Below the pieces are notes generated by a model. The model ran no database searches, had not been told where the DNA came from, and worked only from the letters and a program-made list of their open reading frames with translations. Positions 55,895 to 63,682 of a stretch of 64,000 nucleotides of DNA are shown in pieces. How positions within the stretch are numbered: position 1 is the first letter of the stretch; each line of letters opens with the position of its first letter. This stretch comes from Oscillospiraceae bacterium (GTDB taxonomy: Bacteria; Bacillota; Clostridia; Oscillospirales; Oscillospiraceae). The position numbers were made by a program, and so were the translations under genes. The stretch lies in NCBI GenBank assembly GCA_017395935.1, contig JAFQNL010000013.1, forward strand, positions 62,001-126,000, written 5' to 3'.

Positions 55895-56088
55895 GGCAGG
55901 GCCTCCGGCCCCTGGGGCAGGGGCATCCAGTGGGTGACGGACTTGGTGCGGGTGCCGTAGACCTTCCACCAGCCGTTTACATCCAGTGATCCCGACTCCA
56001 CCTTGCCGCCTTTCCGGCAGACGATCACCGGCTGGAATTGTTCCGGCAGCCGGTCGGTGACGGGGATCCATTGTTCTTTGGTTATCAT
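55888..56088 (-). CDS. DUF551-family phage protein
   Basis: A 66-residue protein from 56088 (MITKEQWIPVTDRLPEQFQP). The W-I-P-V-x-D-R-L-P and V-x-H-W-M-P-L-P-x-x-P motifs define DUF551, common in phages and of unknown function. Confidence 0.88.
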   Translation of the reverse strand: MITKEQWIPVTDRLPEQFQPVIVCRKGGKVESGSLDVNGWWKVYGTRTKSVTHWMPLPQGPEALPC

Positions 56089-56092
56089 GTGC

Positions 56093-56302
56093 TTACCTCC
56101 TGAGTCTGTCATGCACCGAGTCCCGGCGCGTTGTCTTGTTTCGGCTGGCCGCCTGCACCTCGCTTACGGCGGTCTCCCGCTGTCTGCGCGCCTGGCGGCG
56201 CTCCAGATCGGCGTCTCTGTCCCGGCGGTAGGCCAAATAGTCCGGGCAGGCGCTGTGGCAGCAGGGGGCGCGGCGGGGGCAGCGGTGGCAGGGGGAGGTC
56301 AT
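56093..56302 (-). CDS. Small Cys-rich phage protein
   Basis: A 69-residue protein with C-H-R-C-P-R-R-A-P-C-C-H-S-A-C-P-D-Y at residues 5-22, a likely zinc knuckle, and a basic helical tail. Similar proteins recur in clostridial phages. Function unknown. It overlaps the gene before it. Confidence 0.72.
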   Translation of the reverse strand: MTSPCHRCPRRAPCCHSACPDYLAYRRDRDADLERRQARRQRETAVSEVQAASRNKTTRRDSVHDRLRR

Positions 56303-56697
56303 TGCTGCCCCTCCCGCCAGCGCTTGAAGTCCGCCTCATAGAGATACTCGATGTGGGTGCCGGTGACCTTCTCCGCCCTGACCCGGAGCTTCTCGTAGGC
56401 GTACTCCTCGCCGTTTTCCGCCTGCATACGGTTCAGCTCCTCGGTATTGGCCTGCAGGGCTGAGAAAAAGGGCTCCATGCGCTTGGGGCCGAAGCCGTAA
56501 GCGTCGGCGATGGAGCAGACCATGAGCCACATGGCCCGCTGGGTGGCGGTGTCGGCCTCGTACTGCACGGTGGCGTCCCGGGCCGCCTTCTCCAGTCCGG
56601 TGTGGATGGCTCTGTCCTGCGCCAGCCGCTGGGCGTAGGGGATGTGGGAGGCCCGCTTCTGCCGGTGAGCGGCAGCTCTGCGCTGCTGACGGTTCAT
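56299..56697 (-). CDS. Phage protein of unknown function, 132 aa
   Basis: From 56697 (MNRQQRRAAAHRQKRASHIP), with overlap of four bases with the gene before it. A basic N-terminus leads to helical sequence with a D-A-Y-G-F-G-P-K-R near 66. No known domain. The frame upstream of 56697 is a shadow. Confidence 0.68.
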   Translation of the reverse strand: MNRQQRRAAAHRQKRASHIPYAQRLAQDRAIHTGLEKAARDATVQYEADTATQRAMWLMVCSIADAYGFGPKRMEPFFSALQANTEELNRMQAENGEEYAYEKLRVRAEKVTGTHIEYLYEADFKRWREGQQ

Positions 56698-56879
56698 GGG
56701 CGGGGCCTCCTCATGGGAAAGCACTCGCTGAAGCTCTCCGTCTCCGTCCGCCCGAAGAGCCCCTTGCGCCGGAATGGGAAGCGGGCGGCGAAGAATCGCC
56801 CCTCCGGGTGGATGTAGATCACGGTTCCGGTCAGCCTGCCCACCGCGGTGGGGCAGACGATCTTGTCGCCGAGGGTCAT
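56694..56879 (-). CDS. Small phage protein, 61 aa
   Basis: From 56879 (MTLGDKIVCPTAVGRLTGTV) after AAGGAGG. Compact beta-type pattern (V-I-Y-I-H-P-E-G-R-F-F) often seen in small phage proteins with an SH3-like appearance. Function unknown. Confidence 0.65.
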   Translation of the reverse strand: MTLGDKIVCPTAVGRLTGTVIYIHPEGRFFAARFPFRRKGLFGRTETESFSECFPMRRPRP

Positions 56880-56893
56880 TTTTGTTTCCTCCT

Positions 56894-57523
56894 TTATTTC
56901 CAATCCTCCAGCCCCGCCGGCCAGCCGTGCTCCAGGGAGCTCTCGTGCCATTCCTGCAGCTTTCTCGGCCAATTGATGGGGGCTCCGCTTGCGGTGTGCC
57001 AGTTGAGGTCCTGGTAGTAAAAGAAAAATTCATTCACATCCACTCTCAACCCATGCTGGCAGATATAGTCATCTACAGCGTCAATGTCAGGCGGAGCCGC
57101 CCGCCAGTCCGGCGGGCCGGAGTCATGGTCATTATCATGTTCACGTTCATGGTCAGGGTCAGGATCATGTTCATGGTCATGTTCATGGTCAGGGTCAGGA
57201 TCATGTTCATGATCGGTATGTTTCGTATACGGTCGTATACGACTTGTACCAGTGGTATGTTTCGTATCGCTTCCCCAACGCTTTTCTATGTTCTTCCGAT
57301 TTTTCTCGCAGCGCTCCCGGTACTTGATCTTGTTTCGGTCCATGGCGCCCTGAATGTTGATCATAGCCATGGCGACAGCGATATCATCGCCGGTATATTC
57401 CCGCCCCTCGATCTCATAGGCAAACATGGCATCCAACAGTACGCCCTTCTGCTCCAGAGACAGCATCTTCAGATAGTTCCGCCAGTCGTAGTAGACGATA
57501 AAGCTGTCTTTCTCCTTGGCCAC
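56894..57523 (-). CDS. DUF6291-like phage replication protein with acidic repeat region
   Basis: Starts at GTG 57523 after AAAGGGGTGAG. The N-terminal part (K-D-S-F-I-V-Y-Y-D-W-R near 4-14, L-D-A-M-F-A-Y near 30) matches DUF6291, which occupies the replisome-organiser position in many clostridial phages. Residues 100-140 are a His/Asp/Glu/Pro repeat tract encoded by direct DNA repeats. The C-terminus ends with W-P-R-K-L-Q-E-W near 188. I infer origin binding from family position and repeats. Confidence 0.72.
   Translation of the reverse strand: MAKEKDSFIVYYDWRNYLKMLSLEQKGVLLDAMFAYEIEGREYTGDDIAVAMAMINIQGAMDRNKIKYRERCEKNRKNIEKRWGSDTKHTTGTSRIRPYTKHTDHEHDPDPDHEHDHEHDPDPDHEREHDNDHDSGPPDWRAAPPDIDAVDDYICQHGLRVDVNEFFFYYQDLNWHTASGAPINWPRKLQEWHESSLEHGWPAGLEDWK
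57145..57267. repeat. Iteron-like repeat cluster, possible phage replication origin
   Basis: A 31-base direct repeat lies at 57145-57175 and 57181-57211 (36-base period). Beside it, GGTATGTTTCGTAT is repeated at 57215-57228 and 57254-57267, and CGTATACG (a perfect palindrome) at 57224-57231 and 57234-57241. This mix of iterons and palindromes inside a replication gene is how many phages, lambda among them, build an origin. Confidence 0.6.
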
Positions 57524-57527
57524 TCTC

Positions 57528-58250
57528 TCACCCCTTTCCCGCAGCCCGGACGGCGATCCCCGGACCGACAGCCCGCTCCGCCAGATCGATGAACCGGCTC
57601 TCATTGCTGGAGGCGTCGGACAGATGGAGCAGCCAGAGCTCTTTGCAGTGGGAGAGGTCCAGCCCCTCCAGCCATTGGCAGAGCCGGTTGATCTCCATGT
57701 GGCTGTTGCGTACCCGCTTGATCCGGCTCTCCGGCAGCCGGGTATTTCGACTCAGGATCTCATCGTCGTAGTTGGCCTCCACGGCCAGAATGGTGACGCC
57801 GGGGAACCGATAGGCAAGCCCCACCGTATCGGTGGCAAAGATCAGCTGCTCCCCACCGGCGGCAATGAGATAGCCCACCGGCTCGGCCGCGTCGTGGAAC
57901 GTCCGGAAGGCCACCACCGTAAAGGGTCCCAGCCGGAAGGGCGGGGACATATTCTTCCCCTCCGCCAGAGGAAATGGGATGATCTCCTGCTCCTCCAGCG
58001 TCCGGGCAGTGCCAGGGGAAGCGTACACCCGGACGCCGTTTTCCAGCAGTTTTTTCACATGGCCGGAGTGATCCTTGTGCTCGTGGGTGATGAGGCAGCC
58101 CTCCAGCCGCTGAGCCTGATAGTCCGTGGCCTGCTGGATGCGCCGGAAGGAGACGCCCGCTTCCAGCAGCAGACAGCTCTCACCCTCTGTCACCAGATAG
58201 GCGTTTCCCGCCGAGCTGGAGGCGATTGGCGTAAAGATCAAAAGGGGCAC
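57528..58250 (-). CDS. MBL-fold metallohydrolase
   Basis: A 240-residue protein with the zinc-site motif T-H-E-H-K-D-H-S-G-H at residues 55-64 and later D-T-V near 141 and L-H-L-S near 208. It resembles the PhnP/RNase Z-like small MBL proteins in phages. It lies between replication and ssDNA-type genes, so nuclease activity on DNA or RNA is likely; exact substrate unknown. Confidence 0.82.
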   Translation of the reverse strand: MPLLIFTPIASSSAGNAYLVTEGESCLLLEAGVSFRRIQQATDYQAQRLEGCLITHEHKDHSGHVKKLLENGVRVYASPGTARTLEEQEIIPFPLAEGKNMSPPFRLGPFTVVAFRTFHDAAEPVGYLIAAGGEQLIFATDTVGLAYRFPGVTILAVEANYDDEILSRNTRLPESRIKRVRNSHMEINRLCQWLEGLDLSHCKELWLLHLSDASSNESRFIDLAERAVGPGIAVRAAGKG

Positions 58251-58861
58251 TCCTCTCCGTCGTCGGCATCCTCAGCGGCCTGAATGGCGGCGGCGGCCAC
58301 GCTGACCTCCTCACTGGGCAGATGCCGGTTTTTATACTGGGTGGACTTTTTGAGCTGCTCCTGCAGATATTCCGGCAGGGCGGCAAACAGTTCCTCCTCC
58401 CACTCCGTGGTATCAAAGCGGAGATAGGCTGACTTTGCGCTGGGAGCGGCCATTCCCCGGGCCAGAGCCATAGCGCCGCCCACATTGGCATATTGTCCGT
58501 CCTCCGAGTGGACAACGGACAGCAGCCCGGGCTTGCCAAGCAGCTCGAAGAGCTCAAACTCAGAAAACTCTCCGTCTGTAAAGCTGCGGCCCAGCCAGCT
58601 CGATACAAACTGCCGCAGGGCGCTCTTGGACGAGGAGGAGAAGGTGAAGTTCCGGGAGAGCTGACGGGGCAGGTCCTCTCCGTCCACCTCAATGGTCTCG
58701 CCCGGCAGCTCAAAAATGAGCTTTACCTTGTCGCTGTACCGGGTTTTTCCCTTCCAGATGGACTCCTGCTCCCCCATGTCGATGACGCCCACGCAGACAA
58801 AGGGATAGACTCCCTCTGCCACTGGGGGCAGCTTGGGCCGTGTTCTGCTTCCTGCTTTCAT
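58238..58861 (-). CDS. Phage OB-fold-like protein with SSB-type acidic C-terminus
   Basis: A 207-residue protein from 58861, overlapping the ATPase gene by four bases. The first part has beta-strand pattern V-Y-P-F-V-C-V-G-V-I-D and Y-S-D-K-V-K-L-I-F-E-L-P, as in phage single-strand-binding or recombination accessory proteins. The end, D-A-D-D-G-E-E-C-P-F, mimics the acidic D-D-x-x-P-F tip with which SSB recruits partners. No SSB domain is directly recognised; function is inferred. Confidence 0.7.
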   Translation of the reverse strand: MKAGSRTRPKLPPVAEGVYPFVCVGVIDMGEQESIWKGKTRYSDKVKLIFELPGETIEVDGEDLPRQLSRNFTFSSSSKSALRQFVSSWLGRSFTDGEFSEFELFELLGKPGLLSVVHSEDGQYANVGGAMALARGMAAPSAKSAYLRFDTTEWEEELFAALPEYLQEQLKKSTQYKNRHLPSEEVSVAAAAIQAAEDADDGEECPF

Positions 58862-60801
58862 TCCGTTTCCAGCCTCACTTTCTCGTCTGTATACGTCACC
58901 GTGAGCCGGATGCACTGAGCCTCCTCCGGCATCAGCGGCTCATTGACGCTCTCGGCGCCATCCACAAACACGGGCACAGAGCAGCCGTAATGCCGGGACA
59001 GGGTGCTGATGATATCCAGTCCGACGTTGATCTTCGCGCCGGTATTGAGCCCGGCGTGGTAGGGCACGCCCTGATACAGGATGTCGCAGCAGTCGGCCAG
59101 ACCTCCATTGACCTGCACCCGGAAGAGCTGGAACCGGGCCAGCCGGAACCGGCTGTTAATGGTCTCGGTCACATAGCCCGCCCGGTAGCGGGTAAACTGC
59201 TCGATCAGATCCAGCATCCGGTCAGCCATGGCGATCCGGTCGGAGATGTCCCGGGTCTGCCGGTGCAGCTCCTCCTGCCGCTCCTTTGCCCGGAGCAGAG
59301 TACCCTCTCTCGCGATCTGAGCCTGCAGGGCCCGGATGGAGTCGGCGAGGACAGTCCTCTTCTGCCGGAGCGCGAAGGTCTGCTCCTCATAGTCGGCGCG
59401 GAAGGCATCCCGCAGACTGCGCTGTTCCTCCAGCTCCCGCTGGATGGTCTCCAGCCGCTGCTCATAGTCCGGGAGATCACGCACCTCCGGGGCGACGAAC
59501 GCTTCCGCCTCCGCCAGCTCGTCCTTCGCCCGGGCAATGTCATTTTCAAGCTGGATCATGCGCTCTTTCACGCTCTCCAACTGGGCTTTTGCCCGATCAT
59601 GGAGGACAGAGTACCGCCTGCCCTCTTCCATGGCCCGGTCCAGTCGCTGCTGCCGGTGCTCTTCCCATGCACGCTTTGCCTCCTGCTGCTTATCGGAGGG
59701 GAGCTCCTGCCCGCAGGTGGGGCAGAGGGCCGTGCCGGGATACCGCTCCACCTTCAGCGCCCGCCAGTCAGAGCGGCGCTCACCGGTCTCTTTTTCGCAC
59801 CGGCGCACCTCCCGCTGGGCCTCCTGGTACCGCTTGCTCTCAGCGAGGAAGGCTACCTCAAGCCGTGTCAGCTCCCGCTTCAGCCCTTTGGTATCCGGGG
59901 CAGATACCTGCTGAGCCCCTCGGAATCGCTCGTTTTCCAGATGCAGAGCCATGCGCTGCTTTTCCAGCTCGCTGATCTTCAGCCGGATCGGATCGCTCAG
60001 ATCCGCCACACCGGCAAGCTGAGCCTCCAGCCCGGCCTTTTCCTCCTCCAGATCCGCCGCGCTCCGGCGCAGTTCCTCAAAGGGGATCTCCTCCAGCTCG
60101 GCAATGGACTGCTTCACCTCATCCAGCCGAGCCGGGATATGGCTGCGCTGCTCATTGAGCTTGCGCCGCTGGGTCTGCTGCTGTTTCTGGTAGTCAGCCA
60201 GACTGAGCCGATCCATGGCCGTCAGCAGGGGAGCAAACCGCTCATCTGTTTTCAGGATGGCCCGCTCGTCCCCCAGCGCCGCCAGATCAAAGAGGATCTC
60301 CCGACGCTCCTTGTCGGGCAGCCGGGCAAAAGCGGTGACGTCGGAGAGCAGCCGCAGACGATCCAGAGGGACCAGCTCGGACACCAGCTCCTCATACTGC
60401 CGCTTGCTTCTGGGCACTTCGTCGATGTAATAGTCGGTGGTATTGCCGTCATAGCTCAGTTCCGCGGCGCCCCGCTTCTCTGTCCAGCGCTCGTAGTATT
60501 CTTTCCGCAGTACCATCTCCCGGCCGTCCACGTCCAGAACGGCCTCTACCACTGTCCGGGCCGCCCGGTCGGCTACACTGCCGTCAGGGGCCAGCGGCTT
60601 GATGGCAAATCCGCCGCTGTCAGCGGGTACTCTGCCCTGGCTGTCCTTGCCGGTCATCAGCCAGCACCAGGCATCGCAGACCGAGCTCTTGCCGGTGCCG
60701 TTGCGGCCGAAAAGCACTGCGTCTCGTCCCCCGAAGGAATAAGAGGCATAGCCGATCCCTTTGAACTGCTCCAGCGTCAGCCGATCGATCCTGATTTTCA
60801 T
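58858..60801 (-). CDS. SbcC/Rad50-like ATPase with zinc hook
   Basis: A 647-residue ABC-type ATPase: Walker A F-G-R-N-G-T-G-K-S-S at 31-40, long coiled coils from about 180 to 560, a central C-P-T-C-G-Q zinc hook near 362, and a C-terminal Walker B-like V-F-V-D-G-A-E near 610. It resembles a short SbcC. No SbcD phosphoesterase partner is adjacent; instead the MBL protein and SSB-like protein share the operon. Likely role in DNA end processing or recombination. Confidence 0.85.
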   Translation of the reverse strand: MKIRIDRLTLEQFKGIGYASYSFGGRDAVLFGRNGTGKSSVCDAWCWLMTGKDSQGRVPADSGGFAIKPLAPDGSVADRAARTVVEAVLDVDGREMVLRKEYYERWTEKRGAAELSYDGNTTDYYIDEVPRSKRQYEELVSELVPLDRLRLLSDVTAFARLPDKERREILFDLAALGDERAILKTDERFAPLLTAMDRLSLADYQKQQQTQRRKLNEQRSHIPARLDEVKQSIAELEEIPFEELRRSAADLEEEKAGLEAQLAGVADLSDPIRLKISELEKQRMALHLENERFRGAQQVSAPDTKGLKRELTRLEVAFLAESKRYQEAQREVRRCEKETGERRSDWRALKVERYPGTALCPTCGQELPSDKQQEAKRAWEEHRQQRLDRAMEEGRRYSVLHDRAKAQLESVKERMIQLENDIARAKDELAEAEAFVAPEVRDLPDYEQRLETIQRELEEQRSLRDAFRADYEEQTFALRQKRTVLADSIRALQAQIAREGTLLRAKERQEELHRQTRDISDRIAMADRMLDLIEQFTRYRAGYVTETINSRFRLARFQLFRVQVNGGLADCCDILYQGVPYHAGLNTGAKINVGLDIISTLSRHYGCSVPVFVDGAESVNEPLMPEEAQCIRLTVTYTDEKVRLETE

Positions 60802-61124
60802 ACCGGTTCACCCCCGCAGGCGCTGCCCAACTGCCACAGGCTGTAGCCGGCGGCGGCGCACTGGGCGGCGAAGGTCAGGCTGTCGGCCATGAGGCCCCGG
60901 ACCTGGCACACTTCGGCCAGCAGGGCGGCGGCGAGGGCGAGGCCCAGCCGGCAGATGAGGGTATAGCGACGGGCCCGGGCGGCTTTCCGTGCCTGGCGCT
61001 CCGCGGCGGCGGCGCGGATCCGGGAGCGGAAGTCGGAGTGGTCGTTGACCAGGGCGTCCAGGGCCCGGTTTTCGGTCTCAACGCTCTCGGGGAGGGCGTA
61101 GAGGTTGGTGGTTGTGGTAGTCAT
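60798..61124 (-). CDS. Phage protein with membrane segments, 108 aa
   Basis: From 61124 (MTTTTTNLYALPESVETENR) after AAAGGAGG. A basic helix near 40-55 is followed by two hydrophobic stretches near 56-75 and 80-95. No known family. It overlaps the ATPase start by four bases. Confidence 0.62.
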   Translation of the reverse strand: MTTTTTNLYALPESVETENRALDALVNDHSDFRSRIRAAAAERQARKAARARRYTLICRLGLALAAALLAEVCQVRGLMADSLTFAAQCAAAGYSLWQLGSACGGEPV

Positions 61125-61143
61125 GGTGGTCCTCCTTTTGGTG

Positions 61144-61362
61144 TCAGTCAATGAGATGGTCAATGATATTGAGTGGGCAGCGGTCGCAGGGGGCAGGGTC
61201 CTTACTGGGGCCGTATTTGCAGATATAGTCGCAGAGGCGGTTTAGCTGGTCGGGGAGCTGTTCCTCGATGGGGCCCAGCTTCTCAATCAGCTCGTCCATT
61301 TTCGCCGGAGACCAGTAGCCGGTCTTAATGCCGTTTACACGGGGGTGGGTCAGTCTTGCCAT
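61144..61362 (-). CDS. Small phage protein, 72 aa
   Basis: From 61362 (MARLTHPRVNGIKTGYWSPA) after GAGGTGGGAG. This N-terminus is widespread in clostridial phages. C-D-x-C and C-P-L-N near the end could bind metal. Function unknown. Confidence 0.75.
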   Translation of the reverse strand: MARLTHPRVNGIKTGYWSPAKMDELIEKLGPIEEQLPDQLNRLCDYICKYGPSKDPAPCDRCPLNIIDHLID

Positions 61363-61999
61363 CTCTCCCACCTCGCATCTGCAGATAGTCGCCCTTGCTG
61401 CCCAGCACGGCCACAGCGGGCGCGCCGCATTTATGGCAGCTCAGCTCCACCAGCTCGTCGCTGATATTGGTGAGATAACGGGGGCTGAAGCCGCATTTGC
61501 AGCGGATCTCCATCCGGCGCAGAGCCTCGGGCAGCGCGGTCTCTTTGCCGCACGTCCGGCAGGTCAGCGTCTTGATGCGCCCGGCAGAGTAAAACCCTGT
61601 CACCCCGCCGCAATGAGCGCAGCGACAATACAGGAAGCCCTTGTGGCCGTCCGGACAGGCTTTGGAGGGAGGCGGCGCGGCCTGTGTCTCAGGCTCCGGC
61701 TCTGTCGTCTTCGGCCGGATGCCGAACAGCCGCTCCTTCCGGCTCATGGGTCGTGCCGGCTCAGCCGGAGCGTGCTCCTGTTTTGCCGGCTCAGGCTCCT
61801 GTTTTGCTAACTCCGGAGCCGATTGAGCAAAGGTCTCTTTGCTGATCTCTTTGCTGATCTCTTTGCTCATCTCATTACTCCCCGGCACGCATCCGGCCAC
61901 GCCGTACCAGCGCTCGGCAAACTCCAGCAGCTTCACTGTCTGCCCGGTGAAGAGGTCAAACTCCCGGCAGCCGAAGATCGTTCGGATCTCAACGTTCAT
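61325..61999 (-). CDS. Phage zinc-ribbon protein, 224 aa
   Basis: From 61999 (MNVEIRTIFGCREFDLFTGQ). The middle has a threefold S-K-E-I repeat (about 44-55) and Pro/Glu-rich linker. The C-terminal half holds several C-x-x-C pairs (C-R-C-A-H-C-G-G, C-R-T-C, C-K-C-G, C-H-K-C) forming about two zinc ribbons. A nucleic-acid-binding role is plausible. It overlaps the next gene by 38 bases. Confidence 0.68.
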   Translation of the reverse strand: MNVEIRTIFGCREFDLFTGQTVKLLEFAERWYGVAGCVPGSNEMSKEISKEISKETFAQSAPELAKQEPEPAKQEHAPAEPARPMSRKERLFGIRPKTTEPEPETQAAPPPSKACPDGHKGFLYCRCAHCGGVTGFYSAGRIKTLTCRTCGKETALPEALRRMEIRCKCGFSPRYLTNISDELVELSCHKCGAPAVAVLGSKGDYLQMRGGRDGKTDPPPCKRH

Positions 62000-62121
62000 A
62001 CTTTTTTTCTTCCCTTTCCGCCGTCGGTGTGGTATCATGTCTGCGACGGCTCTTTCGTGTTTTGTCGTCTCTTGCCCTTGTCGGAGGTGGTGCTCCGGCA
62101 GGGGCGCTTTTTTATGCCTGC

Positions 62122-62349
62122 TCACGGCTCCACGCCGTAATGGCGCAGGAATGGGATGCGTGGGATTTTTACCCGGGCACCATAGAGCCTCTCGGTATCA
62201 CTGCTGATAACAGTCACCGGAAAGCCCAGCAGCTCCGGCCGCTGCTTTGCCAAATTGCGGATGGTGTGCGCGTTGGAGCCCACCACCTCCTCCGCCTCTT
62301 TGGCCGTAATGTATGGCTTGCTCAGCCTCCGGATCTCTTCAAGGGTCAT
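62122..62349 (-). CDS. Helix-turn-helix DNA-binding protein (excisionase-like)
   Basis: A 75-residue protein: I-T-A-K-E-A-E-E-V-V-G-S-N near 14-26 gives an MerR/excisionase-type HTH. Small proteins like this act in excision or early regulation. Overlaps its neighbour by four bases. Confidence 0.68.
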   Translation of the reverse strand: MTLEEIRRLSKPYITAKEAEEVVGSNAHTIRNLAKQRPELLGFPVTVISSDTERLYGARVKIPRIPFLRHYGVEP

Positions 62350-62546
62350 ACGCAGGTCTCCTTATGCAGGCTCCTAAACTCTACGCAGAACACCCGCTGC
62401 CAATCGTGGCAGAATACGCAGGGATTCCCGGTATCAGAGCTGAAGCCCACGACCACTCCCCTGCCCAGGTCGCTGCTGCGGACCAGATCTCCCAGCCGCA
62501 AGGGCATATCAGGGTCAGCGGGTCTTCTGTTGATGTAATCGAGCAT
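62346..62546 (-). CDS. Small phage protein, 66 aa
   Basis: MLDYINRRPADPDMPLRLGD; AAAGGAGG precedes the start. Beta-type pattern R-G-V-V-V-G-F near 29 and C-x(3)-W near 46. No known family. Confidence 0.6.
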   Translation of the reverse strand: MLDYINRRPADPDMPLRLGDLVRSSDLGRGVVVGFSSDTGNPCVFCHDWQRVFCVEFRSLHKETCV

Positions 62547-62590
62547 GGTTTCCTCCTTTTGCGATAAGTACAGATTATGGGACTAATACC

Positions 62591-63256
62591 TCACGACGCT
62601 CTGCCCGCTTTCTGGGCCAGCAGCTTCGTCTTGTACCATTCCAGATGCCGTTTTCTGGCTTCATAGTTGGGCTCAGAAATCAGAAGTCCGATGTCTGCCT
62701 TCTGGAGCGTATTCATCAGCCAGATCTGCTCCTCATCTAGATAGGGTCGGATGCTTGCTCCAGGCTTTACGCCCCGAGCCTTGCGGAACTCTTTCGCTGT
62801 CATACCGGTCACCAGACGATTGATCAGGTCGCACTCGTTGCTGAAATGGTGCGGCTTGGGATTCTCATGCAGCAGCTTGATGTTCTCTGTCAGCAGAGGA
62901 TAATCTTTCCGGGTTGCCACTAGCGTGCGGATAAATGTTTCCATTTGGTTAAACCGCCGGATGTAGGCCTCCTTAAAGCGGGCCGCTTTCTTGCCCCGAT
63001 AACCCATGACCAGAAAGGTGAAGCCGTCCCGGGTCATGGCGTAGCAGGGCTGTTTCTTCCCCTGCTGATTCAGGTACGAGGACTCCGCAAAGTTGCGGAG
63101 TCGGAATTCCTCCGAACAGTCAAGGTTCCGAATGGACTTAAGTACATCGTCATGCCTCTTGTTGAACATCTGCGCCACATACAGGCTGTCCACCCTTACA
63201 GTGTCGTGGATGTCGGCAAATATGCCGTAGTTGTCTTTGGGAATAAGCTCTTTCAT
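62591..63256 (-). CDS. Rha-family phage regulatory protein
   Basis: A 221-residue protein. The N-terminal Rha domain (about 15-110) has R-V-D-S-L-Y-V-A-Q-M-F-N-K-R-H near 21-35 and M-T-R-D-G-F-T-F-L-V-M-G near 74-85. Rha proteins act as regulators or antirepressors in temperate phages. AAAGGAGG precedes the ATG. It follows the Cro-like gene in the lytic transcript. Confidence 0.9.
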   Translation of the reverse strand: MKELIPKDNYGIFADIHDTVRVDSLYVAQMFNKRHDDVLKSIRNLDCSEEFRLRNFAESSYLNQQGKKQPCYAMTRDGFTFLVMGYRGKKAARFKEAYIRRFNQMETFIRTLVATRKDYPLLTENIKLLHENPKPHHFSNECDLINRLVTGMTAKEFRKARGVKPGASIRPYLDEEQIWLMNTLQKADIGLLISEPNYEARKRHLEWYKTKLLAQKAGRAS

Positions 63257-63281
63257 TGGTTTCCTCCTTTTTACTAGCGTA

Positions 63282-63297
63282 TTCGCAATAATGCGAA
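63282..63297. promoter_or_regulatory. Operator palindrome TTCGCA-ATAA-TGCGAA
   Basis: Perfect 6+6 inverted repeat between the Cro-like and rha genes; same half-sites as the site at 63528-63543. Confidence 0.75.
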
Positions 63298-63299
63298 TC

Positions 63300-63509
63300 C
63301 TAGGCCAAAAAAATTTGACTGGCCTCTTCCCGGGTCAGGGACAGGATATCCGCGATCCGGTGCATCTCGCCAATGGAGAACTCCAGTGCCTCACTTTTCA
63401 TCTTGCGGGAGAAGGTGCTCCGGTCCATGGAAACCATGCCAGCCACCTTCTCCTGTGTCAGGCCCTTCTCCATGATCTTCCCCCTGAGCTTGTCTACATT
63501 CACACGCAA
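63300..63509 (-). CDS. XRE-family Cro-like regulator
   Basis: Start placed at TTG 63509 by AAAGGAGG (a GTG at 63503 is possible); longer frames cross the promoter. The 69 residues hold one HTH (L-T-Q-E-K-V-A-G-M-V-S-M-D-R-S-T-F-S near 17-34). First gene of the leftward lytic operon, opposite the repressor at 63683, so a Cro counterpart. Confidence 0.82.
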   Translation of the reverse strand: MRVNVDKLRGKIMEKGLTQEKVAGMVSMDRSTFSRKMKSEALEFSIGEMHRIADILSLTREEASQIFLA

Positions 63510-63527
63510 CGGGATTCGCCTCCTTTC

Positions 63528-63543
63528 TTCGCATTTCTGCGAA
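63528..63543. promoter_or_regulatory. Operator palindrome TTCGCA-TTTC-TGCGAA
   Basis: Perfect 6+6 inverted repeat just downstream of the Cro promoter's -10 box; a bound repressor would block transcript start. Confidence 0.8.
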
Positions 63544-63554
63544 TTTCTGGCTAT

Positions 63555-63583
63555 AAGATACCACCAACTGTCATTCGTGTCAA
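63555..63583 (-). promoter_or_regulatory. Leftward lytic (Cro-side) promoter
   Basis: On the minus strand: TTGACA, 17 bases, TATCTT. It lies between two operator sites. Confidence 0.85.
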
Positions 63584-63590
63584 GAGCATT

Positions 63591-63606
63591 TTCGCATTTT
63601 TGAAAA
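63591..63606. promoter_or_regulatory. Degenerate operator TTCGCA-TTTT-TGAAAA
   Basis: One half-site matches the operator consensus; the other is decayed. It sits just upstream of the Cro promoter -35. Confidence 0.6.
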
Positions 63607-63633
63607 ATTTTTTGATTCCATCGCAAAATCGTG

Positions 63634-63662
63634 TTGCATTTTTGCAAAAACAGTGATAGGAT
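63634..63662 (+). promoter_or_regulatory. Repressor-side promoter with overlapping operator
   Basis: TTGCAT (63634-63639), 17 bases, TAGGAT (63657-63662), a weak promoter. TTGCA-TTTT-TGCAA (63634-63647) overlaps its -35 and looks like a variant operator, suggesting self-control. Confidence 0.6.
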
Positions 63663-63682
63663 AGGTGCAAGAGGTGAGAACT

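Noticed and set aside
58840-60846. 668-codon plus-strand open frame over the SbcC-like gene
   Set aside because: Shadow of a gene with Walker motifs and zinc hook on the minus strand.
61838-61872. Threefold repeat GATCTCTTTGCT as a possible CRISPR or iteron array
   Set aside because: The copies are short, adjacent without spacers and encode S-K-E-I units in frame; simple coding repeat expansion explains it.
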